A stretch of 64,000 bases of DNA from Streptomyces cinnabarinus (GTDB lineage Bacteria > Actinomycetota > Actinomycetes > Streptomycetales > Streptomycetaceae): NCBI RefSeq assembly GCF_027270315.1, contig NZ_CP114413.1:2480001-2544000 (forward strand), in the 5' to 3' direction. The position numbers were made by a program, and so were the translations under genes. Of this stretch, positions 35,786-44,265 are shown piece after piece (the stretch's first letter is position 1; the number at the start of each line of letters is the position of its first letter). The notes under the pieces were generated by a model that saw only the letters and a list, made by a program, of their open reading frames with translations, searched no databases and was not told the origin of the DNA.

Positions 35786-35817
35786 GAGCGGGCGAACTTT
35801 TACGAGTTCGCCCGCTC
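35786..35817 (+). terminator. hairpin between DsbA-like gene and phoD
   Basis: A perfect 13-bp stem GAGCGGGCGAACT with loop TTTACG, 33 bases past the stop and just upstream of the phoD promoter region. Confidence 0.82.
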
Positions 35818-35818
35818 C

Positions 35819-35840
35819 CGTTCATACCGGTCAGTAACCT
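35819..35840 (+). promoter_or_regulatory. candidate Pho box and -10 for a leaderless phoD transcript
   Basis: CGTTCATACCG (35819-35829) resembles the 11-base PhoP direct-repeat unit (GTTCACC-like), and the following GTCAGTAACCT is a weaker second unit. TAACCT (35835-35840) fits a -10 and lies 8 bases before the GTG start, with no ribosome-binding site, implying a leaderless mRNA. Motif from memory; not proven. Confidence 0.45.
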
Positions 35841-35848
35841 GATCGCTC

Positions 35849-37510
35849 GTGACCAGTCGATACAGATCACCCGAGCCGCTCAACACGCTTGCCCCGCGCC
35901 GCCGTACGGTCGTCAAGGCCGCGGCGGCCACCGCTGTCCTCGCCGGACCGCTCGCCGCCGCGATCCCCGCCGGGGCCGCCAACGCCGCCCCCGCCTTCCT
36001 GCACGGCGTGGCCTCCGGCGACCCGCTGCCCGACGGCGTCCTGCTGTGGACCCGAGTGACCCCGACGCCCGAGGCGACCCCCGGTTCCGGGCTCGGCCCG
36101 GACACCGAGGTCAGCTGGACCGTCGCCACCGACAAGGCGTTCACGCACATCGTCGCCCAGGGCTCCACCAAGGCGACCGCCGCCGCCGACCACACGGTCA
36201 AGGCGGACATCCGGGGCCTCGCGCCCGCCACCGACTACTGGTTCCGCTTCTCCGCGGGCGGTACCACCACCGCTCCGGCGCGCACCCGCACCGCGCCGGC
36301 GACGGACGCCGCCGTGGCCGGACTCCGCTTCGGCGTGGTCTCCTGCGCCAACTGGGAGGCCGGCTACTTCTCCGCGTACCGCCATCTCGCGGCCCGTGGC
36401 GACCTGGACGCCTGGCTGCATCTCGGTGACTACATCTACGAGTACGGCACCGGCGAGTACGGCACCCGCGACACCGTCGTACGGCCGCACGCCCCGGCGC
36501 ACGAGATCCTCACCCTCGCCGACTACCGCACCCGGCACGGGCGTTACAAGACCGACGCCGACCTCCAGGCGCTGCACGCGACCGCGCCCTGCGTGGCCAT
36601 CTGGGACGACCACGAGATCGCCAACGACGCCTGGTCCGGCGGCGCCGAGAACCACACCGAGGGCGCCGAGGGCGCCTGGGCCGCGCGCCAGGCCGCCGCC
36701 AAGCAGGCCTACTTCGAGTGGATGCCGGTGCGTCCGGCCATCGCCGGCACCACCTACCGCAGGCTCCGCTTCGGCAAGCTGGCCGACCTCTCCCTGCTGG
36801 ACCTGCGCTCCTTCCGCTCCCAGCAGGCCGCCACCGGCAACGGCGACGTGGACGACCCGGACCGCACGCTCACCGGGCGCGCCCAGCTGGACTGGCTGAA
36901 GGCGGGCCTGAAGTCCTCGGACACCACCTGGCGGCTGGTCGGCAACTCGGTGATGGTCGCGCCGTTCGCCATCGGCTCGCTCTCCGCGGAGCTCCTCAAG
37001 CCGCTCGCCGAGCTGCTCGGGCTGCCGAAGGAGGGCCTGGCCCTCAACACCGACCAGTGGGACGGCTACACGGACGACCGCCGAGAGCTCCTCGCCCACC
37101 TGCGCTCCAACGCCATCCGCAACACCGTGTTCCTGACCGGCGACATCCACATGGCGTGGGCCAACGACGTGCCGGTGAACGCCGGTACGTACCCGCTGTC
37201 CGCCTCGGCCGCCACCGAGTTCGTGGTCACCTCGGTGACCTCCGACAACCTCGACGACATCGTCAAGGTCCCCGAGGGCACGGTCTCCGCGCTCGCCTCG
37301 CCGGTCATCCGGGCCGCCAACCGGCACGTCCACTGGGTCGACACCGACCGCCACGGCTTCGGTGTCCTGGACATCACGGCCGGCCGCGCGCAGATGGACT
37401 TCTACGTCCTGTCCGACCGCACGAAGGCCGACGCGACGGCGTCCTGGACCCGCTCGTACCGCACCCGCAGCGGCACGCAGAAGGTCGAGCGGACGTACGA
37501 CCCCGTGTAA
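35849..37510 (+). CDS. phoD: secreted alkaline phosphatase/phosphodiesterase, PhoD family
   Basis: 553 aa. Tat signal with twin Arg in APRRRTVVKAAAATAVLAG and a cleavage site near ANAA-PAF (about residue 47). Metal-binding segments: GVVSCANWEAGYFSAY with the first Cys, LHLGDYIYEYG, WDDHEIANDAW and FLTGDIHMAWAND. The enzyme is folded with Fe/Ca, exported by Tat and releases phosphate from organic esters outside the cell. In Streptomyces it is under PhoP control; a candidate box is upstream. Start GTG at 35849. Confidence 0.93.
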   Translation: MTSRYRSPEPLNTLAPRRRTVVKAAAATAVLAGPLAAAIPAGAANAAPAFLHGVASGDPLPDGVLLWTRVTPTPEATPGSGLGPDTEVSWTVATDKAFTHIVAQGSTKATAAADHTVKADIRGLAPATDYWFRFSAGGTTTAPARTRTAPATDAAVAGLRFGVVSCANWEAGYFSAYRHLAARGDLDAWLHLGDYIYEYGTGEYGTRDTVVRPHAPAHEILTLADYRTRHGRYKTDADLQALHATAPCVAIWDDHEIANDAWSGGAENHTEGAEGAWAARQAAAKQAYFEWMPVRPAIAGTTYRRLRFGKLADLSLLDLRSFRSQQAATGNGDVDDPDRTLTGRAQLDWLKAGLKSSDTTWRLVGNSVMVAPFAIGSLSAELLKPLAELLGLPKEGLALNTDQWDGYTDDRRELLAHLRSNAIRNTVFLTGDIHMAWANDVPVNAGTYPLSASAATEFVVTSVTSDNLDDIVKVPEGTVSALASPVIRAANRHVHWVDTDRHGFGVLDITAGRAQMDFYVLSDRTKADATASWTRSYRTRSGTQKVERTYDPV

Positions 37511-37538
37511 AACCCCTGTTTCAGCAGCGATTTTCAGC

Positions 37539-37592
37539 CACCGGCGGGTGGCGCGTACCGGGCCCCGAACCCGGCCGCGCCACCCGCCGGTG
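37539..37592 (+). terminator. hairpin after phoD
   Basis: A perfect 17-bp stem CACCGGCGGGTGGCGCG with a 20-base loop that itself contains CCGGG/CCCGG, 28 bases past the phoD stop. Confidence 0.8.
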
Positions 37593-37598
37593 CGTTTC

Positions 37599-37609
37599 GT
37601 TCACCCGGT
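37599..37609 (+). promoter_or_regulatory. single strong Pho-box-like unit upstream of the M43 protease gene
   Basis: GTTCACCCGGT matches the PhoP direct-repeat unit well; a second GTTC (37612) is offset by 13 rather than 11 bases. The 233-base gap otherwise holds the phoD terminator and no gene. Confidence 0.3.
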
Positions 37610-37743
37610 TTGTTCGAGATCCGACGAGCTCCCGATTGGCCGAAACGTTTCTCTCCTGATCTGGCCATGTACACGTAATCTCCGGGCGGCGGCCAGGAAG
37701 ACCCCTGCGCCCGTCCTCCCCAACGCAGCAGCCAGGAGTCAGC

Positions 37744-38736
37744 ATGCGTGCGCTCGCCCGGATGACCCCCACTACTCGCAGACGCCTCATAGGCACGGCC
37801 ATGGTGGCCGGATCCCTGATGTTCTCCCCCTTGTCCGCGCCCACGGGTGTCGCGGCGGCCCAGACTCCGGCCGCCGACTGCGCCGAGGAGGAGACCGGCC
37901 ACGCCGCGGCCCGCGAGGCCCGCCCCGGGCACGGCGAGTCGGTCGCCGAGCCCAACGAGATCAGCGCCGCCAAGGCCCAGGCCATGGACGCGGACCTGAA
38001 GAAGAAGCTGGACAAGCTGCCCGCCTCGGGCAACCGCAGCCTCGCCGCTGCCGCCTCGACGTCGATCCCGGTGTACTTCCACGTCATCCACGACGGCGCC
38101 ACCGGCCAGCTCAGCTCTTCGGACATCACCGCCCAGATGAACGTGCTGAACTCCGCCTTCGCCGGACAGGGCAGCGGAAACACCGACTCCGGCTTCCAGT
38201 TCACGCTGGCCGGCACCGACTACACCGACAACGCCGCCTGGTACACCGTCGGTTACGGCTCGGCGGAGGAGAAGGCGATGAAGTCCGCCCTGCGCGAGGG
38301 CGGCGCGAACGCGCTCAACGTCTACACCGCCAACATCGGCGGCGGGCTGCTCGGCTGGGCGACCTTCCCCAGCTCCTACAAGTCCAGCCCCTCGATGGAC
38401 GGCGTGGTCCTCCTCGACGCCTCACTGCCCGGCGGCTCGGCCACCCACTACGACGAGGGCGACACCGGCACCCACGAGGTCGGCCACTGGATGGGGCTCT
38501 ACCACACCTTCCAGGGCGGCTGTAACGGCAACGGCGACTACGTCGACGACACCGCCGCCGAGAAGAGCGCCGCCTACGAGTGCCCCGAGGGCCGGGACAC
38601 CTGCACCCGCAAGGCGGGCACCGACCCGATCCACAACTTCATGGACTACACCTACGACGCCTGCATGTACCAGTTCACCGCGGGCCAGGTGACGCGCATG
38701 CAGCAGCACTGGGCGTCCTACCGCGCGGCCGGCTGA
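37744..38736 (+). CDS. secreted M43 (pappalysin-type) zinc metalloprotease
   Basis: 330 aa. The N-terminus (MRALARMTPTTRRRLIGTAM, then a hydrophobic stretch ending near AAA-QT, residue 40) is a signal peptide. The extended zinc motif HEVGHWMGLYH is at residues 244-254 with the Met-turn NFMDYTYDACM near 298. Four Cys in the C-terminal half (GGCNGN, YECPEG, DTCTRK, DACMY) probably form disulfides. Preceded by CAGGAGTCAGC. The 3' end overlaps the convergent downstream gene by 19 bases. Confidence 0.9.
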   Translation: MRALARMTPTTRRRLIGTAMVAGSLMFSPLSAPTGVAAAQTPAADCAEEETGHAAAREARPGHGESVAEPNEISAAKAQAMDADLKKKLDKLPASGNRSLAAAASTSIPVYFHVIHDGATGQLSSSDITAQMNVLNSAFAGQGSGNTDSGFQFTLAGTDYTDNAAWYTVGYGSAEEKAMKSALREGGANALNVYTANIGGGLLGWATFPSSYKSSPSMDGVVLLDASLPGGSATHYDEGDTGTHEVGHWMGLYHTFQGGCNGNGDYVDDTAAEKSAAYECPEGRDTCTRKAGTDPIHNFMDYTYDACMYQFTAGQVTRMQQHWASYRAAG

Positions 38737-39311
38737 CCCTGCTGAAGGCTGTCGAGGAAGCCGAGCGCCACCCGCCAGGTGGCCTCGGCGGCCTCGGCGT
38801 CGTAGTCCGGCAGGTCGGGGTCGGTGTACAGATGACCGGCCCCGGCGTACCGGTAGACCTCCACATCGGCCCCCGCCCTGCCCATCTGGAGATACCACGC
38901 GCTCAGCCAGTCGTCGGTCTCGAACGGATCGGGCTCGGCGACATGCAGTTGCACCGGCAGTTCGTCCACCGAGGCGTTGGCGGCGATGTCGGAGGTGCCG
39001 TGCACAAGCAGCAGACCGCGCGCCTTGTCGTCGCCGAGGGCGAGGGTCTGCGCGATGGAGGCGCCGAGCGAGAACCCGGCGTAGACCAGGCCCCGTTCGG
39101 AATAGGGGGCGGCGGCCAGGACGGCCCGCTTGAGCAGTTCGTCCTTGCCGGTCAGCTCGTTGAACTCCATGCCCTCCTCGACCGTCTCGAACGTGCGCCC
39201 CTCGAAGAGGTCCGGTGTCCACACCTGGTGTCCGGCGGCGCGCAGCCGGTCCGCCGCCGCGTGCACCGCGGGCCGCAGACCGTACGTCGAGTGAAAGAGC
39301 ATGATGTTCAT
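38718..39311 (-). CDS. dienelactone hydrolase family protein
   Basis: 197 aa alpha/beta hydrolase. The nucleophile elbow is AGFSLGAS near residue 85, with Ser instead of the Cys found in classical dienelactone hydrolase. The acid is in AEPDPFETDDW and the His in YAGAGHLYTDPDL. N-terminus NIMLFHSTYGLRPAV is typical. Convergent with the metalloprotease gene and overlapping it by 19 bases; divergent from mscS. Substrate unknown. Confidence 0.85.
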   Translation of the reverse strand: MNIMLFHSTYGLRPAVHAAADRLRAAGHQVWTPDLFEGRTFETVEEGMEFNELTGKDELLKRAVLAAAPYSERGLVYAGFSLGASIAQTLALGDDKARGLLLVHGTSDIAANASVDELPVQLHVAEPDPFETDDWLSAWYLQMGRAGADVEVYRYAGAGHLYTDPDLPDYDAEAAEATWRVALGFLDSLQQGQPAAR

Positions 39312-39340
39312 GAAGCCATCGTGCCAGTACGGTCGAACCC

Positions 39341-40453
39341 ATGGAGAACGTACTGCGCCCGCTGATCGTCGTCGGTGGCTCGGTCGTGCTCACACTGCTC
39401 ATCGGGTGGGCCACGGACCTGCTGCTGCGCAAGGCAGACGCCCGGCACGGTGAGACCCCGCTGTGGGGTCTGCTGCGCCGCGGCCGGATCCCCTACCAGC
39501 TCGTGCTGTGCACGGCCCTGCTGAGAGGGTCGTACGACTCGGCACAGGTGCTGGAGGAACACCGCGTGGGGATCGGGCAGATCCTGACGCTGGTACTGAT
39601 CGGCTCCACGGCCTGGCTGGTGATCCGGATCGCGGCGGCGGTCGTGGAGACGACCTACACCCGCTACGCGCGCGTCCACCGCGATCCGGCGCGGGTGCGC
39701 CGGGTGCGGACCCAGGTGACGCTGATCACACGCGTGGTCGCGGCGGTCGTCGGTGTGGTGGCCGTCGCGGCGATGCTGCTGACGTTCCCCGCGATGCGGG
39801 CCGCCGGTGCCTCACTGCTGGCCTCGGCGGGCATCCTCGGCATCGTCGCGGGCGTCGCCGCACAGTCGACGCTGAGCAATATGTTCGCGGGGCTCCAGAT
39901 CGCCTTCGGCGACATGGTGCGCATCGGGGACACGGTCGTGGTGGACGGTGAGTGGGGCACCGTCGAGGAGATCACGCTGACGTTCCTGACCGTCCGCACC
40001 TGGGACGAGCGCCGCATCACCATGCCGGTGTCGTACTTCACCTCGAAGCCCTTCGAGAACTGGTCCCGCGGCGGCGCCCAGATGACCGGCATCGTCTACT
40101 GGCACCTCGACCACTCGGCCCCGCTGGACCTGATGCGCGAGCGGCTCCGCGACATCCTGCGGGAGTGCCCGGCCTGGGACGGCCGCGCCTGCGACCTCTC
40201 GGTCACCGACTCCACCGCGAGCACCCTCCAGGTCAGGGCCCTGGTCACGGCCAAGGACGCGGACGACATCTGGCAGGTGCGCGTGACGGTCCGCGAGCAG
40301 ATGATCGGCTGGCTCGCCACCAACCACCCCTACGCCCTCCCCCGCGTCAACACGGCGGACGCGTCCCTGCCGCCGGGCATCCCGGCCCCGGTCCGCTCCT
40401 CGGACGGCCCACCGCCCCGACGGGCCCACGAGCCCCCGCGGACGGGCCGCTGA
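39341..40453 (+). CDS. MscS family mechanosensitive channel
   Basis: 370 aa. N-terminal membrane helices (residues 5-25, 75-98 and 135-155), pore-lining helix and beta domain: LASAGILGIVAGVAAQSTLS then NMFAGLQIAFGDMVRIGDTV and VVDGEWGTVEEITLTFLTVR. YFTSKPFENWSRG follows. The C-terminal 30 residues are Pro/Arg-rich. It should release solutes on hypoosmotic shock. No ribosome-binding site is evident before ATG 39341. Confidence 0.92.
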   Translation: MENVLRPLIVVGGSVVLTLLIGWATDLLLRKADARHGETPLWGLLRRGRIPYQLVLCTALLRGSYDSAQVLEEHRVGIGQILTLVLIGSTAWLVIRIAAAVVETTYTRYARVHRDPARVRRVRTQVTLITRVVAAVVGVVAVAAMLLTFPAMRAAGASLLASAGILGIVAGVAAQSTLSNMFAGLQIAFGDMVRIGDTVVVDGEWGTVEEITLTFLTVRTWDERRITMPVSYFTSKPFENWSRGGAQMTGIVYWHLDHSAPLDLMRERLRDILRECPAWDGRACDLSVTDSTASTLQVRALVTAKDADDIWQVRVTVREQMIGWLATNHPYALPRVNTADASLPPGIPAPVRSSDGPPPRRAHEPPRTGR

Positions 40454-40477
40454 CCGAGGGCACGGCCCCGGGGGCGG

Positions 40478-42052
40478 TCACCGCAGGCTGCGTACGTCGA
40501 GATGGCGCAGCACCCGGTCCACCACCTCCGGGTCCGCCCCGGGTTCGCTGCGCGCCGCCAGCACCTCGTGCCGCGCGGCGCTCAGCATCTCCCGCTGGAT
40601 CCGCCGCACCCGCTTGATCTTCCGGTGCGCCTCCCGCCGCTCCTCGTCCCCCATCTCGGGCGAGATCCGCACCCCGATGTCGAAGGCCCGCCGCAGCATC
40701 TGCTCGGACAGCTCCTCCGGCAGCTCCTCCACCGCCTCGATCTCCCGCAGCCGCCGCTTCGCCGCCTTGGCCGCCCGCACCGCCAGCGCCTTCTCGAACT
40801 CCTTCTCTCGCGCCGTGTCCGCCCGCACCCCCAGCAGCCGCACCAGCGACGGCAGGGTCAGCCCCTGCAGCACCAGCGTCCCCATGATCACCCCGAACGC
40901 GATGAAGATGATCTCCTCCCGGTTGGGGAACGCGGACCCGTCGTCCACCGTGAGGGGAACCGCCAGGGCGAGCGCGACGGAGGCCACGCCCCGCATGCCG
41001 GACCACCACATCACGACGGTCTCCCGCCAACTCATGGGGATGTCCTCGTCATGGTCGCGCCGGGCATGCAGTCGCTTGGTCAGCCAGGTCGCGGGCAGCA
41101 GCCACAGCAGCCGGACGAGCACCACCACACCCACCACCGCCGCCGCCCACCCCAGCAGCTCGCCCCACCGCCCGGACGCCGTCCGCACGGCATTGTGCAG
41201 TTCGAGCCCGATCAGCCCGAAGGCGACCCCGGTGACGAGCGTGTCGACGACGTTCCAGAACGTGTGCCCGGCGAGCCGGGTCATCACATCGTCCGCGTCG
41301 GTGGCGTACTCCGAGAGGAACAGCGCGGTGGTCAGCACGGCCAGCACGCCGGACCCGTGCAGCTCCTCGGCGAGCACATAGGCGGCGTACGGCACCAGCA
41401 GGGTGAGGCCGATCTGGAGCGTGGCGTCCCCGAGCAGATCCATCAGCCGGTTCGCGCCCCAGCCCAGGCCGAGCCCGACGATCAGGGCGACCACCGCGGA
41501 GAGGACCAGTTCGAGGCCGGCCTTCCAGAAGGAGAACGAACCGGTGACGACGGCCGTGATGGCCACGTGGTACAGCACGATCGCGGTGACGTCGTTGAAG
41601 AGCCCCTCACCCTCCAGGATCGACACCAGCCGACGCGGCAGTCCCAACTGCCCGGCCACCGCGGTCGCGGCCACCGGGTCCGGCGGCGCCACCAGCGCGC
41701 CGAGGGCGACGGCGGCGGCGAGCGGCAGCCCGGGGATGATCGCGTTCGCGGTGACGGCCACGAAGAAGGTCGTCACGAACACCAGCGCCACGGCCAGCAG
41801 CAGAATGGGCCGCACATTGGCGGCGAACTGCCGCCAGGAGGTCCGCCGCACCGCCGCGTAGAGCAACGGCGGCAGCAGCAGCGGCAGGATCAGATCGGGC
41901 GGCACCTCGACATTGGGGACGAACTCCAGCAGCGCGAGGCCGATCCCGAGCAGGGTCATCAGCACCGGCGCCGGCAGCCCGAACCGCTCCCCCACCGGGA
42001 CACTCACCACGGCCCCGAGCAGCAGCACGAACAACAGGGCCAACTGATCCAC
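40478..42052 (-). CDS. CPA1 family Na+/H+ (cation/proton) antiporter
   Basis: 524 aa, 12 predicted membrane segments in residues 1-400 and a charged helical cytoplasmic tail (about 410-524). Ion-binding region PPDPVAATAVAGQLGLPRRL then LEGEGLFNDVTAIVL is typical of NhaP/NHE-like CPA1 antiporters (ND motif), as is SWRETVVMWWSGMRGVASVA. GTG at 42052 has GGAGCTGACC before it. Convergent with mscS (24-base gap). Confidence 0.93.
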   Translation of the reverse strand: MDQLALLFVLLLGAVVSVPVGERFGLPAPVLMTLLGIGLALLEFVPNVEVPPDLILPLLLPPLLYAAVRRTSWRQFAANVRPILLLAVALVFVTTFFVAVTANAIIPGLPLAAAVALGALVAPPDPVAATAVAGQLGLPRRLVSILEGEGLFNDVTAIVLYHVAITAVVTGSFSFWKAGLELVLSAVVALIVGLGLGWGANRLMDLLGDATLQIGLTLLVPYAAYVLAEELHGSGVLAVLTTALFLSEYATDADDVMTRLAGHTFWNVVDTLVTGVAFGLIGLELHNAVRTASGRWGELLGWAAAVVGVVVLVRLLWLLPATWLTKRLHARRDHDEDIPMSWRETVVMWWSGMRGVASVALALAVPLTVDDGSAFPNREEIIFIAFGVIMGTLVLQGLTLPSLVRLLGVRADTAREKEFEKALAVRAAKAAKRRLREIEAVEELPEELSEQMLRRAFDIGVRISPEMGDEERREAHRKIKRVRRIQREMLSAARHEVLAARSEPGADPEVVDRVLRHLDVRSLR

Positions 42053-42140
42053 GGTCAGCTCCGGCGGGGTCGGCGTTCACAGGGGCAGGGCCCCAAGCCT
42101 GCCACGGCACCACGCCCACCAGCGCTTTCGGCGCCCTGAG

Positions 42141-42611
42141 CTACACCTCGCGCCGCATCGCCCGATGCGGCATCCCCGCGTCGGCGAACTCCGGTCCGTA
42201 CGCCAGGTACCCGAGCCGCTCGTAGAAGCCCAGCGCCTGGGTCTGCGCGTGCAGATCGACGGCCGCCAGCCCACGCGCGCGGGCCGCGTCCTCGATGGCC
42301 CGCACCAGGGCGGCGCCGATACCGAGGCCGCGCGCCGCCTTGGCCACCGCGAGCCTGCCGAGCGAGCCCACGGTCAGGTCGTCGCCGACCTTCGCCGCCG
42401 CGGCCTCGCCGTACAGCAGGCGCCCCGCCCCGAGCGGTACGCCGTCCTCCCGCACGGCCAGCACATGCACCGCCACGGCGTCGTAGGCGTCGTACTCCAG
42501 CTCCTCGGGCACGCCCTGCTCGCCGACGAAGACCTCGCGGCGCACCGCGAAGCACGCCTCACGGTCGGCGGCGTCCGTCGCGACCCGCACCGCATACGGC
42601 GGAAGGGTCAT
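42141..42611 (-). CDS. GNAT family N-acetyltransferase
   Basis: 156 aa. The N-terminal FAVRREVFVGEQGVPEELEY is the ElaA-like start of this subgroup; the acetyl-CoA site is GRLAVAKAARGLGIGAALVR near residue 85, followed by AQTQALGFYERLGY. ATG at 42611 overlaps the rluD stop by four bases (ATGA). Substrate unknown. Confidence 0.9.
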   Translation of the reverse strand: MTLPPYAVRVATDAADREACFAVRREVFVGEQGVPEELEYDAYDAVAVHVLAVREDGVPLGAGRLLYGEAAAAKVGDDLTVGSLGRLAVAKAARGLGIGAALVRAIEDAARARGLAAVDLHAQTQALGFYERLGYLAYGPEFADAGMPHRAMRREV

Positions 42612-43552
42612 CCGTAGGTCTCCTCACGCACCTGGTCCAGGGCCTGCTGCAGGTCGTCCGGGTAGTCGCAGGAGAACTCCACCCACTGCCCGTCCCCGGG
42701 GTGCTCGAAGCCGAGGCGCACCGCGTGCAGCCACTGCCGGGTCAGCCGCAGCCGCTTGGCGAGGGTGGGGTCGGCGCCGTACGTCAGGTCACCGACGCAG
42801 GGGTGCCGGTGGGCCGCCATGTGGACGCGGATCTGGTGGGTGCGCCCGGTCTCCAGCTTCACATCGAGCAGCGAGGCCGCGCGGAACGCCTCGATGAGGT
42901 CGTAGTGCGTGACGGACGGCTTGCCGTCGGCCGTGACCGCCCACTTGTAGTCGTGGTTGGGGTGCCGGCCGATCGGCGCGTCGATGGTGCCGCTGGTCGG
43001 GTCGGGGTGCCCCTGGACGAGCGTGTGATACCGCTTGTCGACCGTGCGCTCCTTGAACTGGCGCTTCAGCGACGTGTACGCGTACTCGGACTTGGCGACG
43101 ACCATCAGACCCGAGGTACCGACGTCGAGCCGGTGCACGATGCCCTGCCGCTCGGCGGCGCCGGACGTCGAGATCCGGTACCCGGCGGCGGCGAGCCCGC
43201 CGATGACGGTCGGCCCGGTCCAGCCCGGCGACGGATGCGCGGCGACCCCGACCGGCTTGACGATCACGACCACGTCATCGTCGTCGTGCACGATCTCCAT
43301 GCCCTCGACCGGCTCGGCGACCACCTGCACCGGCGCGGGCGCCGTCGGCATCTCGACCTCCAGCCAGGCGCCGCCGCGCACGCGCTCGGACTTGCCGACC
43401 ACCGTGCCGTCGACCAGCACCTTGCCCGCCGCGGCGAGCTCCGCGGCCTTGGTACGGGAGAAGCCGAACATGCGGGAGATGGCGGCGTCGACGCGCTCGC
43501 CCTCCAGGCCGTCCGGCACGGGCAGGGTACGGATCTCGGGAATCGTGCTCAC
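42608..43552 (-). CDS. rluD: RluA/RluD family ribosomal RNA pseudouridine synthase
   Basis: 314 aa. S4 RNA-binding domain (residues 10-75; DAAISRMFGFSRTKAAELAA) then the catalytic domain with HRLDVGTSGLMVVAK near residue 140 that holds the catalytic Asp, and RTHQIRVHMAAHRHP. Start GTG at 43552. Likely modifies 23S rRNA. Its neighbour lspA lies 52 bases upstream on the same strand. Confidence 0.95.
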   Translation of the reverse strand: MSTIPEIRTLPVPDGLEGERVDAAISRMFGFSRTKAAELAAAGKVLVDGTVVGKSERVRGGAWLEVEMPTAPAPVQVVAEPVEGMEIVHDDDDVVVIVKPVGVAAHPSPGWTGPTVIGGLAAAGYRISTSGAAERQGIVHRLDVGTSGLMVVAKSEYAYTSLKRQFKERTVDKRYHTLVQGHPDPTSGTIDAPIGRHPNHDYKWAVTADGKPSVTHYDLIEAFRAASLLDVKLETGRTHQIRVHMAAHRHPCVGDLTYGADPTLAKRLRLTRQWLHAVRLGFEHPGDGQWVEFSCDYPDDLQQALDQVREETYG

Positions 43553-43604
43553 CCGTCGAGTATGCCGGACGGGTGAGACAGTCCCGAACGCCTGTGGATG
43601 GCGC

Positions 43605-44204
43605 TCAGTCCTTGTGGACGGTGCCGTCCGGGTCGAGCCCCTTGAACGACAGCAGCACGATCAGGATGCCGCCGCACACGATCGCCGAGTCCGCGAGGTT
43701 GAACACGGCGAAGTGCTTGGGCGCGATGAAGTCCACGACAGCGCCCTCGAAGACGCCCGGCGAACGGAAGATCCGGTCGGTGAGATTGCCCAGCGCACCG
43801 CCCAGCAGCAGACCGAGGGCGATGGCCCAGGGCAGGCTGTAGAGCTTGCGGGCGAGCCGGGCGATCACCACGATCACCGCCGCCGCGATCACCGTGAAGA
43901 TCACGGTGAAGGCCTCACCGAAGCCGAAGGCCGCGCCCGCGTTGCGGATCGCCTCGAACTTCAGCCAGTCCCCGATGATCTCGATCGGCTCGTGGTGCTC
44001 CAGCTTGGCCACCACGAGCATCTTGCTGACCAGGTCGAGAACGTACGCGAAGGCGGCGACCGCGAACAGCACGGCGATCCGGCGCTTGCCCCTGGGCCGC
44101 GCCTCGCCGACCTCCTGCCCCTCGGCGCCGGATGACTGCTCCGGCTCGGCCTCAGCCCCGTCCGGGGAATCCGGCGTACCGATGATGCGCTCCGCCTCTG
44201 CCAC
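43605..44204 (-). CDS. lspA: lipoprotein signal peptidase (signal peptidase II)
   Basis: 199 aa aspartyl protease in the membrane that removes the signal peptide of diacylglyceryl-modified prolipoproteins (after Lgt, 3116-4078). Catalytic Asp motifs: EAIRNAGAAFGFGEAF and GGALGNLTDRIFRSPGVFEG then GAVVDFIAPKHFAVFNLADS. The N-terminal 45 residues are a hydrophilic actinobacterial extension (PDSPDGAEAEPEQSSG). GTG at 44204 has GAGGGACTCAC before it. Confidence 0.96.
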   Translation of the reverse strand: MAEAERIIGTPDSPDGAEAEPEQSSGAEGQEVGEARPRGKRRIAVLFAVAAFAYVLDLVSKMLVVAKLEHHEPIEIIGDWLKFEAIRNAGAAFGFGEAFTVIFTVIAAAVIVVIARLARKLYSLPWAIALGLLLGGALGNLTDRIFRSPGVFEGAVVDFIAPKHFAVFNLADSAIVCGGILIVLLSFKGLDPDGTVHKD

Positions 44205-44265
44205 GTGAGTCCCTCAACCTAGGTACCTGACTGAGGACGAGGGTACGGCACGCCCGACCGGGCCC

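Noticed and set aside
42083..42106. GGCAGG/CCTGCC pairing between the GNAT and antiporter genes
   Set aside because: Short stem that I would expect by chance in such GC-rich DNA.
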